Positions 6,613-8,396 of a stretch of 8,396 bases of DNA are shown in pieces. The notes under the pieces are model-generated. The model was given only the letters and a program-made list of their open reading frames with translations. It ran no database searches and was not told where the DNA came from. Origin of the DNA: Planctomycetales bacterium (GTDB lineage Bacteria > Planctomycetota > Phycisphaerae > SM23-33). Within the stretch, counting starts at the first letter, position 1; the number at the start of each line of letters is the position of its first letter. The stretch is taken from the NCBI GenBank assembly GCA_030631125.1, contig DAOVLS010000083.1, forward strand, positions 1 to 8,396, given 5' to 3'. Both the position numbers and the translations under genes were made by a program.

Positions 6613-7353
6613 GTGGATTTAGACGGGAAAATCGCGTTGGTAACGGGTTCTGCCAGACGGGTCGGGCGGGCGATCGCCCTGGCCCTTGCCCACGCCGGGG
6701 CCGATGTGATTATTCATTACAACCGCTCGCAGGCCGACGCCGAGGCGACGGCCGGTTGTTGTAGGCTGGGACGAAGTGAAGCGGAGTCCCACCTTTGCAT
6801 TCCTATCCAGGCGGACCTGTCGAAACCGGAACAAATCGAGGCAATGTTCGCCGCTGTGGGTGAAAAATTCGGCCGCCTTGACGTGCTGGTCAATAATGCC
6901 GCAGTGTTCGCGCGGACGCCGTTAGAAACGCTGTCGGCTGAGCAGTGGGACGTGCAGATGAACCTCAATGCCCGCGCAGCCGCCTTGTGCATCCGCCACG
7001 CCACCGGCCTGATGAGCGACGGCGGGGTCATCATCAACATTACCGACATCGCCGCCGAGGCCGGTTGGGCGGGCTATCCCGCCTATTGCGCATCCAAGGC
7101 CGCCCTGCTCGCGCTGACCAAGAGCGCCGCCAAAGCCCTGGCCGAGAGGAACATCCGCGTCAATGCCGTCGCTCCCGGCGCGATTCTCTGGCAAGATGAC
7201 ACTACGGAAGCGGAAAAACAGGCCATTTTAGATAAGATCCCTCTCAAGCGTCTCGGCTGCCCCGCCGACGTCGCCGCCGCCGCCGTCTTCCTCGCCGGAC
7301 ACGACTACATCACCGGACAGACCATCCGCATAGACGGCGGATGGTATATGTAG
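6613..7353 (+). CDS. Short-chain dehydrogenase/reductase, pteridine reductase-like, with an inserted palindromic element
   Basis: The 246-residue SDR has the cofactor motif TGSARRVG (11-18), NNAA (94-97) and the active-site Tyr158-x3-Lys162 in YCASK. Asp145 stands where most SDRs have the catalytic Ser, 13 residues before the Tyr. This Asp-Tyr-Lys set, plus the TGx3RxG motif and HYNRS, is the pattern of PTR1 and FolM pteridine reductases, so NADPH-dependent reduction of a dihydropterin or dihydrofolate is the best guess. Residues 50-61 are encoded by a repeat element (6760-6796), in the variable stretch between the RS motif and the strand IPIQADLS. I prefer GTG 6613 because it begins right before the normal N-terminus (DLDGKIALVTG). 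An ATG at 6532 would add 27 atypical Arg- and Phe-rich residues and lacks a ribosome site. The stop TAG 7351 lies in the next repeat copy. Confidence 0.9.
   Translation: MDLDGKIALVTGSARRVGRAIALALAHAGADVIIHYNRSQADAEATAGCCRLGRSEAESHLCIPIQADLSKPEQIEAMFAAVGEKFGRLDVLVNNAAVFARTPLETLSAEQWDVQMNLNARAAALCIRHATGLMSDGGVIINITDIAAEAGWAGYPAYCASKAALLALTKSAAKALAERNIRVNAVAPGAILWQDDTTEAEKQAILDKIPLKRLGCPADVAAAAVFLAGHDYITGQTIRIDGGWYM
6760..6796 (+). repeat. Palindromic element copy A, in frame inside the dehydrogenase gene
   Basis: Starting TGTAGGCT, it has stem GGGAC (6768-6772) / GTCCC (6786-6790), an added T-A pair (6767/6791) and a 13-nt loop (6773-6785), and ends ACCTTT. It matches copy C at 31 of the first 34 positions and copy B at 28. 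Read in the dehydrogenase frame it encodes CRLGRSEAESHL without a stop. Confidence 0.85.
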
Positions 7354-7382
7354 GCCGGGACGAAGCGCAGCGCAGTCCCGGC
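7349..7382 (+). repeat. Palindromic element copy B, overlapping the dehydrogenase stop codon
   Basis: Starting TGTAGGCC, it has stem GGGAC (7357-7361) / GTCCC (7375-7379), extended by CC/GG (7355-7356/7380-7381), and a 13-nt loop (7362-7374). The pair C7356-G7380 replaces T-A of copies A and C, a compensatory change that keeps the stem. The gene's TAG (7351-7353) is part of the element's first word. Confidence 0.85.
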
Positions 7383-7427
7383 AATTCAAAAAAGGTGGGA
7401 CTTCGCTTCGCTCCGTCCCAGCCTACA
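7383..7427 (-). terminator. Palindromic element copy C (inverted) with T-run: intrinsic terminator of the GNAT gene
   Basis: Copy C occupies 7394-7427 on the minus strand and begins directly after the acetyltransferase stop. Stem GGGAC/GTCCC (7419-7415/7401-7397) plus one T-A pair is followed on the minus strand by TTTTTT (7393-7388), a good intrinsic terminator. Copies B and C are inverted to each other, so the plus-strand transcript of the dehydrogenase can also fold the whole of 7349-7427 into one long hairpin (28 of 34 pairs), followed by ATTTTA. Confidence 0.75.
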
Positions 7428-7429
7428 TT

Positions 7430-7984
7430 TTACCTCAACGCACTATCCAGTAGCGGATGAGGCAGCGCTTCGCGGACAATCTCCCAGCCGCGATCGGCGT
7501 CCTTGCAGGTCATGTCGGGTACGAAACCGAAATCGAGATAGACTTTGAGGGCCGGGATACGAGGCGTCGCTGTGCGCAGCAGCGCACGGCGGTGCCCAAG
7601 TCCGCGGAGACAATTCATCGCGGTGGTCATCATCGGCTTGCTCAGACCTTTTCGGCGATGCTCCGGGAGGATCGCGACCCAGTGTATGAGTCCCCACCGC
7701 CGGCCGCGATAGTATCGATCATACCAGGCGGTGATGGTTCCGACGTCGTGAGCGTCCGGCGCCACCAGAAAGTAGCACCGACGCTCCATCGCCGACAGGT
7801 CAGCACCAAAGGCCCTCTCAAAAATTTCGCCGGCATTCGGTCGTGAATCTGCAATCCGCTGAATCAGAACCCACGCATCCTTGTCACCGGGCCGGTACAG
7901 ACGCATCCGATACCCGGCGGGCAGAGGATATTGAGGTATATTTCCCAAATCTTCCCGCACCATTGTCAGGGGTATGTTTTCCAT
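7430..7984 (-). CDS. GNAT family N-acetyltransferase
   Basis: The 184-residue product has the GNAT core: strand WGLIHWVAILPEHRRKGLSKP (split here as 97-107 and 108-117) holds the acetyl-CoA pyrophosphate-binding loop EHRRKGLS, and ALKVYLDFGF (145-154) is the usual motif B end. GNAT enzymes move an acetyl group from acetyl-CoA to an amine; the acceptor cannot be told. The N-terminal 90 residues contain RLYRPGDKDAWVLIQRIAD, the usual first strand and helix. I start at ATG 7982-7984 because GGAG (7991-7994) lies 6 nt away. A TTG at 8080 in the same frame would add 32 residues without a good ribosome site. The gene converges on the dehydrogenase and diverges from nadB. No antitoxin-like small gene is adjacent, so a toxin role is not suggested. 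Confidence 0.88.
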   Translation of the reverse strand: MENIPLTMVREDLGNIPQYPLPAGYRMRLYRPGDKDAWVLIQRIADSRPNAGEIFERAFGADLSAMERRCYFLVAPDAHDVGTITAWYDRYYRGRRWGLIHWVAILPEHRRKGLSKPMMTTAMNCLRGLGHRRALLRTATPRIPALKVYLDFGFVPDMTCKDADRGWEIVREALPHPLLDSALR

Positions 7985-8073
7985 CACAGGCTCCAACCGA
8001 TCAACGCAAACACCTGAATAGCAATAACGTTTCCGGTGCAAAATATCCAGTCTCGCAGACGTTTCCTTTTTCG

Positions 8074-8101
8074 TTTGCAATTTCCGCCGGGGTGCTATAG
8101 T
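8074..8101 (+). promoter_or_regulatory. Predicted nadB promoter with very short leader
   Basis: TATAGT (8096-8101, 5 of 6) lies 16 nt after TTTGCA (8074-8079, 4 of 6). The start point would be near 8108, only about 4 nt before ATG 8112, and no purine-rich ribosome site precedes the ATG. The rest of the 127-nt gap between the GNAT and nadB starts shows no clear minus-strand promoter. Confidence 0.4.
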
Positions 8102-8111
8102 AACGCCGGTT

Positions 8112-8396
8112 ATGGACCAGCCGTATTTACAGCGACGTTATCTGTTGAGTTTTGACAGTCGGGACATCGGGCACATCTTCACAGACGTGCTGGTGGTCGG
8201 CGCCGGTGCAGCCGGTCTGCGAGCAGCGCTGGCGGCGGCGGAAAACGCACAGGTGCTTGTCCTGACAAAAGGCCTACCCACCCAGTCCAACACATACGAG
8301 GCCCAGGGCGGAATCGCCGCGGTGATGGACCAGGCCGATTCAATCGAAGCCCACGTAGCCGACAGCATCGCCTGCGCCGCCGGGCTTGGCGATGAG
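8112..8396 (+). CDS. nadB: L-aspartate oxidase, N-terminal part (cut by the window edge)
   Basis: L-aspartate oxidase is an FAD enzyme that oxidises aspartate to iminoaspartate, which NadA converts to quinolinate for NAD synthesis. The 95 visible residues show the FAD-binding Rossmann motif VVGAGAAGLRAAL (28-40), then LTKGLPTQSNTYEAQGGIAAV (split at 51-60 and 61-71), the conserved NadB substrate/FAD stretch, and DSIEAHVADSIACAAGLGDE (76-95), the usual helix after it. The wording separates it fairly well from SdhA/FrdA relatives, which have a His in the equivalent SHTVAAQGG stretch. There is a 24-residue N-terminal lead before the first strand. It starts at ATG 8112, with no Shine-Dalgarno and a predicted near-leaderless transcript. 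About 80 percent of the gene lies beyond the window. Confidence 0.92.
   Translation, partial: MDQPYLQRRYLLSFDSRDIGHIFTDVLVVGAGAAGLRAALAAAENAQVLVLTKGLPTQSNTYEAQGGIAAVMDQADSIEAHVADSIACAAGLGDE

Noticed and set aside
7430..7984. GNAT protein as the toxin of a toxin-antitoxin pair
   Set aside because: No small DNA-binding gene lies next to it and its length and motifs fit an ordinary stand-alone acetyltransferase.
7985..8080. A 32-residue N-terminal extension of the GNAT protein from TTG 8080
   Set aside because: ATG 7984 has GGAG at 6 nt and starts just before the normal GNAT domain; the TTG has no such support.

Overview
This 8.4 kb GC-rich bacterial chromosome window holds eight protein genes, two of them cut by the window edges. 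I see no RNA genes, transposases, prophage genes or CRISPR. The gene content (single type I glutamine synthetase, tandem M42 aminopeptidases, a secreted von Willebrand A protein of a kind I associate with planctomycetes, NadB) and the many short intergenic palindromes suggest a planctomycete, perhaps class Phycisphaerae. That placement is inference from gene style, not from a marker gene.

Layout: (1) 2-178, C-terminal tail of an unidentified coiled-coil protein (+). (2) 253-1704, glutamine synthetase glnA (-), with a good sigma-70-type promoter in the divergent gap at 1705-1928. (3) 1929-5248, a three-gene operon (+) of paralogous M42 metallo-aminopeptidases, separated by 69 and 44 nt spacers that carry G-rich heptad repeats just before each ribosome binding site. 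(4) 5362-6480, secreted VWA-domain protein (-). (5) 6613-7353, a short-chain dehydrogenase with pteridine-reductase signatures (+). (6) 7430-7984, GNAT acetyltransferase (-). (7) 8112 to the edge, start of L-aspartate oxidase nadB (+).

The metabolic genes fit general housekeeping: nitrogen assimilation (glnA), peptide turnover (M42 trio), pterin or folate-type reduction (SDR) and NAD synthesis (nadB). No single pathway or defence system joins them. The M42 trio is the only clear operon.

The most unusual content is a set of short palindromic elements. Each of the three convergent gene junctions (179-252, 5249-5361, 7354-7429) is filled from stop codon to stop codon by palindromes. Three copies of a roughly 34-nt hairpin element occur at 6760, 7349 and 7394 (the last inverted). 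The first lies inside the dehydrogenase gene, in frame, and encodes about 12 extra residues, much like Rickettsia palindromic elements. A fourth palindrome (5284-5336) has an unrelated stem but nearly the same 13-nt loop, so the loop is conserved while the stem is exchanged. This is the best candidate here for something not yet described.
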